From Burkholderiales bacterium RIFCSPLOWO2_12_FULL_65_40 (GTDB lineage: Bacteria; Pseudomonadota; Gammaproteobacteria; Burkholderiales; Burkholderiaceae_C), in NCBI GenBank assembly GCA_001770955.1, contig MESL01000021.1, forward strand, positions 1-35,460: a stretch of 35,460 nucleotides of DNA, written 5' to 3'. The notes beneath the pieces are model-generated. The model saw only the letters and a program-made list of their open reading frames with translations. It was not told the origin of the DNA and ran no database searches. This document shows positions 10,174 to 18,940 of the stretch, in pieces. Position 1 is the first letter of the stretch; the number at the start of each line of letters is the position of its first letter. Made by a program: the position numbers and the translations under genes.

Positions 10174-10273
10174 TTACGCCAAGGCCTTGCAGTGTGGCCG
10201 CTGCTTGATGCGTGTCAACCGCTCCCGTCAAGGAAACCCCAGGCAGGCGTGGGACGCCACCGGGTTCGCACGC

Positions 10274-10325
10274 ATTTGCTATTCAATCGATAGCTAGGAG
10301 CGCAATACAGACGGCTAAAAACGCC
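10274..10325 (+). repeat. Possible degenerate palindromic repeat, copy B
   Basis: A locally AT-rich stretch with TTTGCTATT, CGATAGCTAGGAGCGC and a trailing GGCTAAAAACG directly abuts the 3' end of the diguanylate cyclase gene. The GATAGCT...GCGC order resembles the repeat family seen at 22645 and 24218, but the second hairpin arm is poorly kept. I see nothing else in 10177-10273. Confidence 0.3.
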
Positions 10326-10328
10326 CTA

Positions 10329-11657
10329 TCAAGCCTTGGAAGGCCACCGGCTGGCATCCCGCATCGGAAAGCCTGCGGGGGCGCCCGGGACAGGCATGTC
10401 GGAATCCTCGTCCATGAGGGACACCGTGACCGAGGGATCGCCCTTGCGCACCGGCTCTTCCACCACGACCTGGTTGCGCCCCCCTTCCTTGGCCATGTAC
10501 ATCGCCGTATCAGAGCGCGAAAAGAACTCCAGCACCGATTCTCCGGGGATGTACTGCGTCACGCCGATGGACACAGACACCCGGCTCTGGAGCAGCCCCT
10601 TCCAGGGATGCGATTCGACCTGGGCTCGGATGCGTTCACAGGTATTGAGCGCGGGCAGCAGCGACGTGGCCGGGAAGATGAGCAGAAATTCCTCGCCGCC
10701 ATAGCGCCCGAAGAGATCGCCCGCCCGCACGTTCTCCTGCGCCACGCGAGCGAACGAGCGCAACACCTCGTCGCCGCCCAGGTGCCCCAGTTCGTCGTTG
10801 ATGCGCTTGAAATGGTCCAGATCGATCACCGCCAGACACAGGGGGATGCCGGTTTCGTCGGCCAGTTGCTTCTGTTCTTCCAGGGCAGCGACGATGTAGC
10901 GGCGATTGAAGCAGCCCAGCAGCGTGTCGCGCTGGGCGTCTTCCTGGATGTTCTTGAGCTTGCGGCTCGCACGGTGCAGGATGCGGTGGAGCAGTTGCAC
11001 CTTGCCGATCAGATACACAAAGGCGGGCATGGCCACCGCCAGCGACACGAAATGGAGCAATTCCAGCTTCAGCAACGCGTCGTTCTGCTGCTCAGCGTAA
11101 TGCAGCGCCATGACCAGGGCGTACCCGGCCAGCAGGCCGAACACCAGCAGAAACGCCTTGCCGCGCGAGATCCGGTACATGCCATACGCGATGGCCACAA
11201 AACTGAAAGGGGCCAGCAGAATCTGCATGACCGGGTCCAGATAGACCAGCAGCAGCATGCTGGTCAGGGCCGCCACGACGATCGGCAACTTGAGCCGCTT
11301 CTCGCGAAACCGCAAATGCGTGCCGCTCTTGAACAGCCAGAAAAACGCCGTCACGAAGAAAACGATGCACCCCATGAGCACATACAGGGTGCTGGTTCGC
11401 ACCATGCCCAGGGCGTGGAAAACCACGGCAGCCAGCAGGAACAGGCCGATCAGGCCCATGACGATCAGCCATTTCTGCGCATTCGTGTTTTTGCCCTTGA
11501 GCCGGCTCGCATCCGACTGCCTGCGCGCACGGTGAGCGACCTCTGCCGACGAATCATCAAATTCCATGATGGCGTCGGTCAATGGGAAAACGTCCGTGCT
11601 CGAGAACGACGGTTTTCCACGTCCAAAAAACAGGGACATGATGGTGGCGGCACCCAT
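10329..11657 (-). CDS. Membrane-bound diguanylate cyclase (GGDEF)
   Basis: The 442-residue protein would make cyclic di-GMP from two GTP. The N-terminal 60 residues are polar and cytoplasmic, followed by about six membrane helices (residues 62-230) with no recognised sensor family. A GGDEF domain follows (about 245-400). The active-site loop reads RYGGEEF, an active variant, and the inhibitory I-site RAGD sits exactly five residues upstream, so product feedback is expected. The NRRYIVAALEEQ and DLDHFKRINDELGHLGGDEVL segments hold the metal- and guanine-binding residues. A polar 45-residue tail follows. The start is uncertain: ATG at 11657 or at 11639 (MSLFFGRGKPS), neither with a strong ribosome-binding site. 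It stands alone between a mobile element and rarD. Confidence 0.92.
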   Translation of the reverse strand: MGAATIMSLFFGRGKPSFSSTDVFPLTDAIMEFDDSSAEVAHRARRQSDASRLKGKNTNAQKWLIVMGLIGLFLLAAVVFHALGMVRTSTLYVLMGCIVFFVTAFFWLFKSGTHLRFREKRLKLPIVVAALTSMLLLVYLDPVMQILLAPFSFVAIAYGMYRISRGKAFLLVFGLLAGYALVMALHYAEQQNDALLKLELLHFVSLAVAMPAFVYLIGKVQLLHRILHRASRKLKNIQEDAQRDTLLGCFNRRYIVAALEEQKQLADETGIPLCLAVIDLDHFKRINDELGHLGGDEVLRSFARVAQENVRAGDLFGRYGGEEFLLIFPATSLLPALNTCERIRAQVESHPWKGLLQSRVSVSIGVTQYIPGESVLEFFSRSDTAMYMAKEGGRNQVVVEEPVRKGDPSVTVSLMDEDSDMPVPGAPAGFPMRDASRWPSKA

Positions 11658-12006
11658 AGGTTTTGAACGTGTGAAAGAACAATCCGTCGTCAGGAAAAAC
11701 CGGCAACATCTCAGAAAATTTCAGCCCATAACCGCCCCACCGGGCCGACAGCAGAAAACACACGGGCTGCGCACCTGCCGCAGCACCCGCTTGATGCACC
11801 GACTGTTACATTTTCTCCTGAAAACCTCCACGAAAGCAGGCAGAAAGGAAATGCAGACCCCGGATTTTGGCTCACGCCAGGATCAAGGGCTCCGTGCGCC
11901 CGGACGCCCCACATAGGTGAACACGGCATCTTACGGAGAACCACCCCCGGTCCACTGCGGGTTTTCCAGTATCCCGCCGTATCGCCGCTGAGTTGCATCG
12001 GTCCCC
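11658..12006. other. 349-bp intergenic space without a recognised gene
   Basis: This stretch separates rarD from the diguanylate cyclase gene, both on the minus strand. It must contain the promoter of the latter, but I find no convincing -35/-10 pair. Part of it (about 11660-11740) is less GC-rich than its surroundings. Open frames across it have no recognisable family features. Confidence 0.5.
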
Positions 12007-12885
12007 TCAAACAGGCACGGCGCGGCGGCGCACCCACCAGCCTTCGAGCGTGTACACCAGCAGCGCAGCCCAGATCAGCACGAAGCCCGCCAGGCGCGAG
12101 ACATCGAACGCCTCGTGGAACAGCCACACGCCCAGCGCGAGCTGCAGGCTGGGCGCGATGTACTGCAGGATGCCCATGGTGGCCAGTGGAATCCGGCGTG
12201 CACCCGCCGCAAACCATAGCAACGGGATCGCCGTGACCGGACCGGCCAGCACCAGCCAACCCAGGGTGGAGGCATCCCCCTGCACCAGCGCGCCCTGCCC
12301 CTGCCAGGCCCATACGCCGAGCACGGCCATGGTCACAGGTGCCAGCAGAACGGTCTCCAGGGTCAGGCCTTCCAGCGCACCCAGCACCGCCACCTTGCGC
12401 AGCAGGCCATAGAAACCGAAGCTGAGCGCCAGCACCAGGGCAATCCAGGGCAGCCGCCCGGTCAGCACGGTCAACCACAGCACACCCGCGGCGGCCACGG
12501 TCACCGCCAGCCATTGCCCGGGCCGGGGCCGCTCGTGCAGGAACACATAGCCCAACGCCACATTGACCAGCGGGAGGATGAAGTAGCCCAAGCTGGCATC
12601 GACCACATGGCCGTTGTTCACCGCCCAGACGTAGGTCAGCCAGTTGGCCGCCAGCAGCAGTGCCGACAGGGCGAAAGCGCCCAGCACGCGCGGCTGACGC
12701 AGCACCTCGCGCATCCACGCCCACTGCCGGCGCATCGCCAGCAGGGCCAGCACGAACACCAGCGACCACAGCGTGCGGTGCAGCACCACTTCGAGCGCCG
12801 GCACAGCGGCCACCTGGCGGAAATACAGGGGGAACAGCCCCCAGGAGAGGTAGGCCAGCGAGGCGTAGACGATTCCGGTGTTCAT
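12007..12885 (-). CDS. rarD: RarD protein, EamA-family transporter
   Basis: The 292-residue inner-membrane protein has ten predicted helices arranged as two EamA halves. It begins MNTGIVYASLAYLSWGLFPLYFRQV, the standard RarD opening, and contains HRTLWSLVFV, NWLTYVWAVNNGHVVDASLGYFI and LQYIAPSLQLALGVWLFHE, all strongly characteristic of RarD. RarD proteins were linked to chloramphenicol sensitivity in Pseudomonas, but their natural substrate is unsettled; EamA relatives export metabolites such as amino acids. It lies downstream of ychF, but a strong intrinsic terminator (12930-12981) separates the two, so rarD probably has its own promoter. Confidence 0.93.
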   Translation of the reverse strand: MNTGIVYASLAYLSWGLFPLYFRQVAAVPALEVVLHRTLWSLVFVLALLAMRRQWAWMREVLRQPRVLGAFALSALLLAANWLTYVWAVNNGHVVDASLGYFILPLVNVALGYVFLHERPRPGQWLAVTVAAAGVLWLTVLTGRLPWIALVLALSFGFYGLLRKVAVLGALEGLTLETVLLAPVTMAVLGVWAWQGQGALVQGDASTLGWLVLAGPVTAIPLLWFAAGARRIPLATMGILQYIAPSLQLALGVWLFHEAFDVSRLAGFVLIWAALLVYTLEGWWVRRRAVPV

Positions 12886-12929
12886 GGATCAACCCAAGAA
12901 GCGCAGCGGGTACCGCTGCACTGGCCACG

Positions 12930-12981
12930 AAAAAAATACGGCCGCCACCGCGCCTCCACCAAGGTGCGCCAGGGGCGGCCG
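12930..12981 (-). terminator. Intrinsic terminator after ychF
   Basis: On the minus strand, arms CGGCCGCC and GGCGGCCG (12974-12981 and 12939-12946) form a perfect 8-bp stem around a GC-rich loop, followed by TA and a run of seven T. It lies about 30 bp past the ychF stop, in the right orientation to end that transcript. Confidence 0.8.
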
Positions 12982-13010
12982 GACACTGGCGCAAGCGCCA
13001 GCGCGCGGGG

Positions 13011-14105
13011 TCAGACGTTGAACAGGAAGTTCATCACGTCGCCATCCTTGACGACGTATTCCTTGCCCTCGGCGCGCATCTTGCCCGCGTCCTTGGCGCC
13101 CTGCTCGCCCTTGTACTGGATGAAGTCGTCGAAGGCGATGGTCTGGGCACGGATGAAGCCACGCTCGAAGTCGCCGTGGATCACGCCTGCAGCCTGCGGC
13201 GCGGTGTCGCCCACGTGGATGGTCCAGGCGCGCACTTCCTTCACACCCGCGGTGAAGTAGGTCTGCAGGCCCAGCAGCTTGAAGCCAGCGCGGATCAGGC
13301 GGTTGAGGCCCGGCTCGCTCTGCCCCATCTCGGCCAGGAACATGTCACGGTCTTCGTCGCTCATCTCGGCCATCTCGGATTCCATCTTGGCGCAGATGGC
13401 CACCACGGGCGCATTCTGGGCGGCGGCGTATTCCTTCAGGCGCTCAAGCAGGGGGTTGTTCTCGAACCCGTCCTCGCTCACGTTGCCCACGAACATGGCG
13501 GGCTTGGCCGTGATCAGGCAGAAGGGCTTGAGCAGCGGCGCGTCTTCCTTGCTCACGGGCACGGTACGGGCCGGCTTGCCCTGGTCCAGCGCCGCCTGGA
13601 TGGGCGTAAGCAACTGCACCAGCTTGGCCGCTTCCTTGTCGTTGCCGCTCTTGGCGGCCTTGCTGTAGCGGTTGAGCGCCTTCTCGACGGTGCTCAGGTC
13701 CGCCAGGCACAGCTCGGTCTGGATGACTTCGATGTCCGAGATCGGATCGACGCGGCCGGCGACGTGGATCACGTTGTCGTCTTCAAAGCAGCGCACCACG
13801 TTGACGATGGCGTCGGTCTCGCGGATATGCGCCAGGAACTGGTTGCCCAGGCCTTCGCCCTTGGAGGCGCCGGCCACGAGGCCGGCAATGTCCACGAACT
13901 CGACGATGGCGGGCACGATGCGTTCGGGCGAGATGATCTCGGCCAGCTGCTGCAGGCGCGGATCAGGCACCTCCACCACACCCGTGTTGGGCTCGATGGT
14001 GCAGAAGGGGTAGTTCTCGGCGGCGATGCCGGCCTTGGTCAGCGCGTTGAAGAGGGTGGACTTGCCGACGTTGGGCAGGCCCACGATGCCGCATTTCAGG
14101 CTCAT
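13011..14105 (-). CDS. ychF: Redox-regulated ribosome-binding ATPase YchF
   Basis: YchF (OLA1 homologue) is an Obg-related P-loop protein that hydrolyses ATP and binds the ribosome; it influences translation initiation and oxidative-stress responses. The 364-residue protein has the G1 loop GLPNVGKST near residue 9. Its switch II segment, [20 protein letters not shown], has Leu in place of the usual catalytic Gln, as in all HAS-NTPases. A coiled-coil insertion and a C-terminal TGS domain ending [12 protein letters not shown] follow. Length and motifs match the family exactly. It lies 69 bp downstream of the MOSC gene and is closed by an intrinsic terminator. Confidence 0.97.
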   Translation of the reverse strand: MSLKCGIVGLPNVGKSTLFNALTKAGIAAENYPFCTIEPNTGVVEVPDPRLQQLAEIISPERIVPAIVEFVDIAGLVAGASKGEGLGNQFLAHIRETDAIVNVVRCFEDDNVIHVAGRVDPISDIEVIQTELCLADLSTVEKALNRYSKAAKSGNDKEAAKLVQLLTPIQAALDQGKPARTVPVSKEDAPLLKPFCLITAKPAMFVGNVSEDGFENNPLLERLKEYAAAQNAPVVAICAKMESEMAEMSDEDRDMFLAEMGQSEPGLNRLIRAGFKLLGLQTYFTAGVKEVRAWTIHVGDTAPQAAGVIHGDFERGFIRAQTIAFDDFIQYKGEQGAKDAGKMRAEGKEYVVKDGDVMNFLFNV

Positions 14106-14174
14106 GGCAGGGCTTTCTGGTGTTCTGGGGGAAAACCTTCGATTTTACGGCCCCCGTCCCAAAGTCCCGCAGCA

Positions 14175-15053
14175 TCAGTCAAAGCACAGGTCGGCGGCGA
14201 TGGGCTGGCCCACGCGCAGCACCTGGCCCGCACCCTGGCGCACGATGGCATTCATGCCGAAGGTGATGGCGCCGTCCAGCCGCTTGTCCTGGCGGTAGGT
14301 GCGCAGGGTGTCCCCCACGGCAGGGTGGCTTAGCGCCGTCGCCGGGTCGATGTCGGGGATCGGGCAGCGTGCGCAGGGCTTGACCAGTTGCAGATGCACT
14401 TCCTGCCCCGCGCCCGTATCGATGCGGACCCTGTCCACACGGTCTTCGTCATGCGCCTGCATCCCCGCGAACACCACGTTGGGGCGAAAGCGCTCCATGC
14501 CCACGGTGGCATGGCCTGCAGCCTGCAGGCGCTGGTTCAGGTCGTCGAGCGAGGCTTCGCTGGCCACCAGCACCGGAAACCCGTCGCTGAATCGGTTGGG
14601 GGCCTCCAGCCCCCCGGTCCAGTCGCTGCTGGAGAGGCGCCGGTGCGCCGGATCGAAGCGCACCAGGCGGCAGGGCTGGCCCAGAAAGGCGCTGAACCAG
14701 CGCGCTGCGGCGTCGCCCGTGTCCCAGGCGGGCACGGTGTCTTTCCACACCGTCACGGTGGCGGGCACCGGTGCTGCGTCGGCATCCAGGCGCAGGTCCG
14801 GCATGCCCGGGGCCCGCAGCACGAGCGCATCCCCCGCGACTTCGGGCCGGACCAGCGCCATGCGCGGCAGCGTACGCTGGGTCAGGAACACGCCCTGGGC
14901 ATCGACCACCATCCAGGCACGGTCGGGTTCCAACCCGGCTTCGGTCAACAGGGCTTCGCGCACCTCGGTGCCGGCGCAGGATTTCACGGGATAGACGAAC
15001 AGGCGCGCAATGCTGCCCTGCAGGTCGGATTCGGGGTGAAAGGTCACGGTCAT
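14175..15053 (-). CDS. MOSC-domain protein (YcbX-like)
   Basis: The 292-residue protein has an N-terminal MOSC_N beta-barrel domain (ARLFVYPVKSCAGTEV; DRAWMVVDAQGVFLTQR) and a C-terminal MOSC domain with the conserved cysteine in KPCARCPIPDIDP. The VYPVKSC and RFRPNVVF motifs are those of YcbX and mitochondrial mARC proteins, which use molybdenum cofactor to reduce N-hydroxylated compounds, often with a ferredoxin partner. E. coli YcbX has a fused ferredoxin domain; this protein ends without one, so electrons would have to come from a separate protein. I start at MTVTFHPESDLQG (15053); the longer frame to 15101 adds residues unlike the family. It is divergent from the monooxygenase gene. Confidence 0.9.
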   Translation of the reverse strand: MTVTFHPESDLQGSIARLFVYPVKSCAGTEVREALLTEAGLEPDRAWMVVDAQGVFLTQRTLPRMALVRPEVAGDALVLRAPGMPDLRLDADAAPVPATVTVWKDTVPAWDTGDAAARWFSAFLGQPCRLVRFDPAHRRLSSSDWTGGLEAPNRFSDGFPVLVASEASLDDLNQRLQAAGHATVGMERFRPNVVFAGMQAHDEDRVDRVRIDTGAGQEVHLQLVKPCARCPIPDIDPATALSHPAVGDTLRTYRQDKRLDGAITFGMNAIVRQGAGQVLRVGQPIAADLCFD

Positions 15054-15126
15054 GGGCTCGCTGCGTGAAAACGGGAACCCGAAGCATACCGATGGCCCCA
15101 TGTCCGGAAGGCCCGGGGCGCCCTCC

Positions 15127-15132
15127 TACAAT
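15127..15132 (+). promoter_or_regulatory. Candidate -10 element, possible leaderless start
   Basis: TACAAT ends 6 nt before the ATG at 15139, and the intervening CCCCGG has no Shine-Dalgarno character. At this spacing the transcript would start at the A of the ATG. The -35 region is weak. It is in the 85-bp gap between divergent genes, where a promoter must exist. Confidence 0.4.
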
Positions 15133-15138
15133 CCCCGG

Positions 15139-16269
15139 ATGGCGCAATCCTTCGATATCTGTATCCGCGGTGCGGGCGTGGTCGGCCGCACGCTGGCGCT
15201 GCTGCTGGCACGCGAGCGGCTCCACGTCGCCCTGGTGGCCAGCCCCGGCCCGGCCAGCCCGGCCACGTCCGACGTGCGGGCCTATGCGCTGAATGCCGCC
15301 TCACGCCAGCTGCTCGAATCGCTGCGCAGCTGGCCCGACGCCCAGCACGCCACCCCGGTGGCGCACATGCAGGTGGCGGGCGACCAGGACGGCGAGGTGC
15401 ATTTCGATGCTGCGGCCCAGGGCGTGCCCGCGCTGGCCTGGATCGTCGATGTGCCCGCGCTCGAAGCCCGCTTGGCTGAGGCCGTGCGCTTCCAGCCCCA
15501 GGTGGAAGTGGTGCAGGCCCCGGTGGCCGCACCGCTCACCGTGGTGTGCGAAGGCCGCGCCAGCCGCACGCGCGAGGAATTCGGTGCCGAATTCGACGTG
15601 GCCCCCTATCCCCACCACGCCATTGCCACGCGGCTGGCGTGCGAGAAGCCCCACGGCCAGGTCGCCCGGCAGTGGTTCGCGCCCGATGGCAGCATCCTGG
15701 CCTTCCTTCCGCTGGATGGTGAAGGCGGGAGCGCCGTGGCCGTGGTCTGGTCCGTCGCGCCGCAGCAGGCCATAGACCTGCTGGCCCTTGACCCGGAAAC
15801 CTTTGCCCAGCGCCTGCAGGCCGCCAGCCAGGGCGCGCTGGGCGCGTTGCGCACCACCAGCGACCGTGTGGCCTGGCCGCTGCAGCAGGCGCGGGCACGC
15901 CACTGGTGCGGCGCCCTGCCTTCGGCCGCCCCCGCCAGCTGGGTGCTGGCAGGCGACGCGGCGCACAACGTGCACCCTCTGACCGGCCAGGGGCTGAACC
16001 TGGGCCTGGGCGACGCGCAGGTGCTGGCGCGCGTGCTGGCCGGGCGCGACACCTGGCGCAGCGTATCCGACCTGCGCCCGCTGCGCCGCTACGAGCGCGA
16101 GCGCAAGACCGCCCTGCTGCCTATGGGGCTGGCCACAGACGGCCTGCAGCAACTGTTCGCGCGCCCCGAAGGCCCCTGGCAGCAGCTGCGCAACTGGGGC
16201 ATGAAGGGCTTCGAACGCAGCGGCCCCCTGAAGGAATGGATGGCCCGCCAGGCCATGGGAACGCATTGA
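15139..16269 (+). CDS. FAD-dependent monooxygenase, UbiH/UbiF family
   Basis: The 376-residue flavoprotein has the dinucleotide-binding motif RGAGVVGRTLALLLA at its N-terminus. Around residue 270 it has the second FAD-binding signature VLAGDAAHNVHPLTGQGLNLGL, diagnostic of the UbiH/UbiF/COQ6 ring hydroxylases of ubiquinone synthesis. These use FAD, NADPH and oxygen to hydroxylate the quinone precursor. Which ring position it modifies cannot be told from sequence. I start at MAQSFDICIRG because the FAD fold begins there; an in-frame extension to 15052 would overlap the divergent MOSC gene. dsbC follows 63 bp downstream on the same strand. Confidence 0.88.
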   Translation: MAQSFDICIRGAGVVGRTLALLLARERLHVALVASPGPASPATSDVRAYALNAASRQLLESLRSWPDAQHATPVAHMQVAGDQDGEVHFDAAAQGVPALAWIVDVPALEARLAEAVRFQPQVEVVQAPVAAPLTVVCEGRASRTREEFGAEFDVAPYPHHAIATRLACEKPHGQVARQWFAPDGSILAFLPLDGEGGSAVAVVWSVAPQQAIDLLALDPETFAQRLQAASQGALGALRTTSDRVAWPLQQARARHWCGALPSAAPASWVLAGDAAHNVHPLTGQGLNLGLGDAQVLARVLAGRDTWRSVSDLRPLRRYERERKTALLPMGLATDGLQQLFARPEGPWQQLRNWGMKGFERSGPLKEWMARQAMGTH

Positions 16270-16332
16270 CGCGACCGCACTCCAACGGGCTGGCCCCGTG
16301 CTGCCCCACCCGACACCCTTGACGAGAACACC

Positions 16333-17049
16333 ATGCAACTGATCCCCTCCCTGCTGGCCGCCGCCGCGCTGACCCTGAGCCTGTCGGCCACCGCCCAGGA
16401 ATCCGCCATCCGCAAGTCCCTGGCCGAGCGCATTCCGCAATTTGAAAAAATCGACGAAATCCAGGCCACGGCCATGCCCGGTCTGTACGAGGTACGCATC
16501 GGCACCGACCTGTTCTACACCGACGCCAAGGGCAACTACCTGATCCAGGGCGAGCTGTTCGACACCAAAGCGCGCCGCAACCTCACCGAAGACCGCATCA
16601 CCAAGCTGACCGCTGTGGATTTCGCGGCGCTGCCACTCAAGGACGCCTTCACCATCGTGCGCGGCGACGGCAAGCGCAAGCTGGCCGTGTTCGAAGACCC
16701 CAACTGCGGCTACTGCAAGCGCTTCGAGCGCGACCTGCAGAGCGTGGACAACGTCACCATCTACCTGTTCCTCTACCCCATCCTGAGTCCCGATTCGGTC
16801 GAAAAGTCGCGCAACATCTGGTGCGCCAAAGACCGCGTGGCCGCCTGGCAGGACTACATGGTGCGCGACAAGACGCCCGCACCCGCCGCGTGCGACACCA
16901 GCGCCCTGCAGCGCAACCTGGCGTTTGGCAAGAAGTACAAGATCACCGGCACACCCACGCTGATCTTCACCAACGGCTCTCGCGTACCCGGCGCCATTGG
17001 CGCCCAGGACGTCGAGAAGCGCCTGGCCGATGCGGGCAGCGAAGGCTGA
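16333..17049 (+). CDS. dsbC: Periplasmic disulfide isomerase DsbC
   Basis: DsbC reshuffles wrong disulfide bonds in periplasmic proteins and is kept reduced by DsbD. The 238-residue precursor has a cleavable signal peptide (MQLIPSLLAAAALTLSLSATAQ, cleavage near residue 22). An N-terminal dimerisation domain follows (residues about 25-85, with EIQATAMPGLYEVRIG and ADLFYTD-like YTDAKGNYLIQG). The thioredoxin-fold domain has active site NCGYCKRF near residue 125 and the cis-proline loop ITGTPTLIFTNG. All key elements are present. A GAGAA sequence precedes the start codon. The M61 peptidase gene begins 28 bp after its stop, so the two may be co-transcribed. Confidence 0.96.
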   Translation: MQLIPSLLAAAALTLSLSATAQESAIRKSLAERIPQFEKIDEIQATAMPGLYEVRIGTDLFYTDAKGNYLIQGELFDTKARRNLTEDRITKLTAVDFAALPLKDAFTIVRGDGKRKLAVFEDPNCGYCKRFERDLQSVDNVTIYLFLYPILSPDSVEKSRNIWCAKDRVAAWQDYMVRDKTPAPAACDTSALQRNLAFGKKYKITGTPTLIFTNGSRVPGAIGAQDVEKRLADAGSEG

Positions 17050-17077
17050 CGCCCTACTCCCGCTCCCCCCATCGCCC

Positions 17078-18883
17078 ATGTCCGCACGCCGCACCGCCGA
17101 CAGCCCGGTCCACTACCGCATCGAGGCCCCTGATCCGCACAACCACCTGTTTCACGTCACCCTGACCGTGGCAGAGCCCGCCGCGCAGCAGGAGCTGTCG
17201 CTGCCGGTGTGGATTCCGGGCAGCTACCTGGTGCGCGAGTTCTCGAAAAACCTGCAAAACCTGCAGGCCCGCCAGGGCAGCAAGGCGCTGGCGCTGCAGC
17301 AGCTCGACAAGCACCGCTGGCGGGTGGCCTGCCAGAGCGGAAAGCCGCTGGTGCTGCACTACGCGGTGTACGCCTGCGACGCGTCGGTGCGCACCGCCTG
17401 GCTCGACGCCGCACGCGGCTTCTTCAACGGCACCAGCCTGTGCCTGCGCGCCGAGGGACACACCGACCAGCCCTGCACACTGGAAATTATTGCTCCTGAA
17501 AACATAGCTGATAACGCACAATGGTCGTGCGCCACCGGCCTTTTTCCTATAAAGGTGGATGCCCAGGGTTTCGGCACCTACCGCGCCGATGATTACGACA
17601 CCCTGGCCGACAGCCCGGTCGAGATGGGCCCGTTCTGGAGCGCGCGCTTCACCGCCTGCGGCGTGCCGCACCGCATCGTGGTGGCGGGCGCGGCGCCGTC
17701 GTTCAACGGCAAGCGGCTGGTGGCCGACACCCGCACCATCTGCGAGACCGCCATCCGTTTCTGGCACGGCGAAGGCAAGCCGCCGTTCAAAAATTACCTG
17801 TTCATGCTGAACGTGGTCGATGACGGCTACGGCGGGCTCGAACACCGCAACTCCACCGCGCTCATCTGCGCCCGGCGCGACCTGCCGCGCACCACGCCGC
17901 CGCATTCGGGCGAGGGCTACACCACGCTGCTGGGCCTCATCAGCCACGAATACTTCCACACCTGGAATGTCAAGCGCCTGCGCCCCGCAGAATTCGCCCG
18001 ATACGACTACGCGCAGGAGAACTACACGCAACTGCTGTGGTTCTTCGAGGGCTTCACGAGCTATTACGACGACCTGCTGCTGCGCCGCGCCGCCCTGCTG
18101 GACCACGGCGGCTACCTCAAGCTGCTGACGAAAACCATCAACCAGGTGCTACAGACCCCAGGCCGCCTCGTGCAGACCGTGGCACAGGCCAGCTTTGACG
18201 CCTGGGTCAAGTACTACCGGCAGGACGAAAACACGCCCAACGCCACCGTGAGCTACTACACCAAGGGCGCGCTGGTCGCCCTGTGCCTGGACCTCACCCT
18301 GCGCCGCGAGGGCCGCACCACGCTGGACGCTGTGCTGCGCAGCCTGTGGCAGCGCTGCGCTGGGGGTCCGATGGACGAGGCCACCCTGCGCGCGGTGCTG
18401 CACGAACTGGGCGGCCGCCCGTTCGATGCCGAACTGGACGCCTGGGTGCACAGCACCGCCGAACTTCCGCTGGAAGAACTGCTCGGCGCCCATGGCATTT
18501 CCGTGAAGCGGGAAGATGCACCGACCGCACAGCGCCTGGGCCTGCGCGTGAGCGAAACCGGCGCGGTGCAGATCAAGACCGTGTTGCGCGGCGGGCTGGC
18601 CGAGCAGGCCGGCATGGCGGCGGGTGACGAATGGATCGGCATCGAAGCGCAGGGCCAGGGCTGGCGCATCGGCAAGCTTGACGACATCGCCCTGTATGCT
18701 GGCACTGAAAAAGCCGTGACGGCGCTGGTGGCGCGCGACCGGCGCCTGCTGCGGCTGCCGCTGGCACTGGAGTGGCCTGCCCCCACCGGCCGCAAGCGCG
18801 GCGCCGGGCGGCCCGCCGCCGACACCATTTCGCTCGGCGTCACCGATGCTGCCCAGGCCGCCCGCTGGCTCGACGCCCGCTGA
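17078..18883 (+). CDS. M61-family glycyl aminopeptidase with PDZ domain
   Basis: The 601-residue protein has the M61 N-terminal beta domain (PVWIPGSYLVREFSKNLQ) and a thermolysin-like catalytic domain. The zinc motif HEYFH lies near residue 290 within SHEYFHTWNVKRLRP, and the third ligand region is FFEGFTSYYDDLLL. A C-terminal PDZ domain (VLRGGLAEQAGMAAGDEWIGI) follows. M61 peptidases release N-terminal glycine or alanine. No signal peptide is seen at the chosen start, MSARRTADSPVHY. Around residues 137-160 an AT-richer patch (17486-17555) resembles a dispersed intergenic repeat yet keeps the frame open. The gene follows dsbC by 28 bp. A longer frame from 16997 would overlap dsbC and is not supported. 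Confidence 0.92.
   Translation: MSARRTADSPVHYRIEAPDPHNHLFHVTLTVAEPAAQQELSLPVWIPGSYLVREFSKNLQNLQARQGSKALALQQLDKHRWRVACQSGKPLVLHYAVYACDASVRTAWLDAARGFFNGTSLCLRAEGHTDQPCTLEIIAPENIADNAQWSCATGLFPIKVDAQGFGTYRADDYDTLADSPVEMGPFWSARFTACGVPHRIVVAGAAPSFNGKRLVADTRTICETAIRFWHGEGKPPFKNYLFMLNVVDDGYGGLEHRNSTALICARRDLPRTTPPHSGEGYTTLLGLISHEYFHTWNVKRLRPAEFARYDYAQENYTQLLWFFEGFTSYYDDLLLRRAALLDHGGYLKLLTKTINQVLQTPGRLVQTVAQASFDAWVKYYRQDENTPNATVSYYTKGALVALCLDLTLRREGRTTLDAVLRSLWQRCAGGPMDEATLRAVLHELGGRPFDAELDAWVHSTAELPLEELLGAHGISVKREDAPTAQRLGLRVSETGAVQIKTVLRGGLAEQAGMAAGDEWIGIEAQGQGWRIGKLDDIALYAGTEKAVTALVARDRRLLRLPLALEWPAPTGRKRGAGRPAADTISLGVTDAAQAARWLDAR
17486..17555 (+). repeat. Possible repeat-derived segment inside the M61 gene
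   Basis: Within an otherwise GC-rich reading frame, this stretch contains ATTATTGCTCC, CATAGCTGATAACGCACA, GTGCGCCACCGGCC and a TTTTTCCTATAAAGG tail. The TAGCTG...CGC / GCGC...GGCC order resembles the palindromic repeat family elsewhere in the window. The reading frame continues through it without a stop. Similarity is partial, so the call is tentative. Confidence 0.35.
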
Positions 18884-18940
18884 ACCGCCCCGGCGCTTGG
18901 GTATAGTTTCAAGGTTTTGTTACAACGACAGGAAGACACC

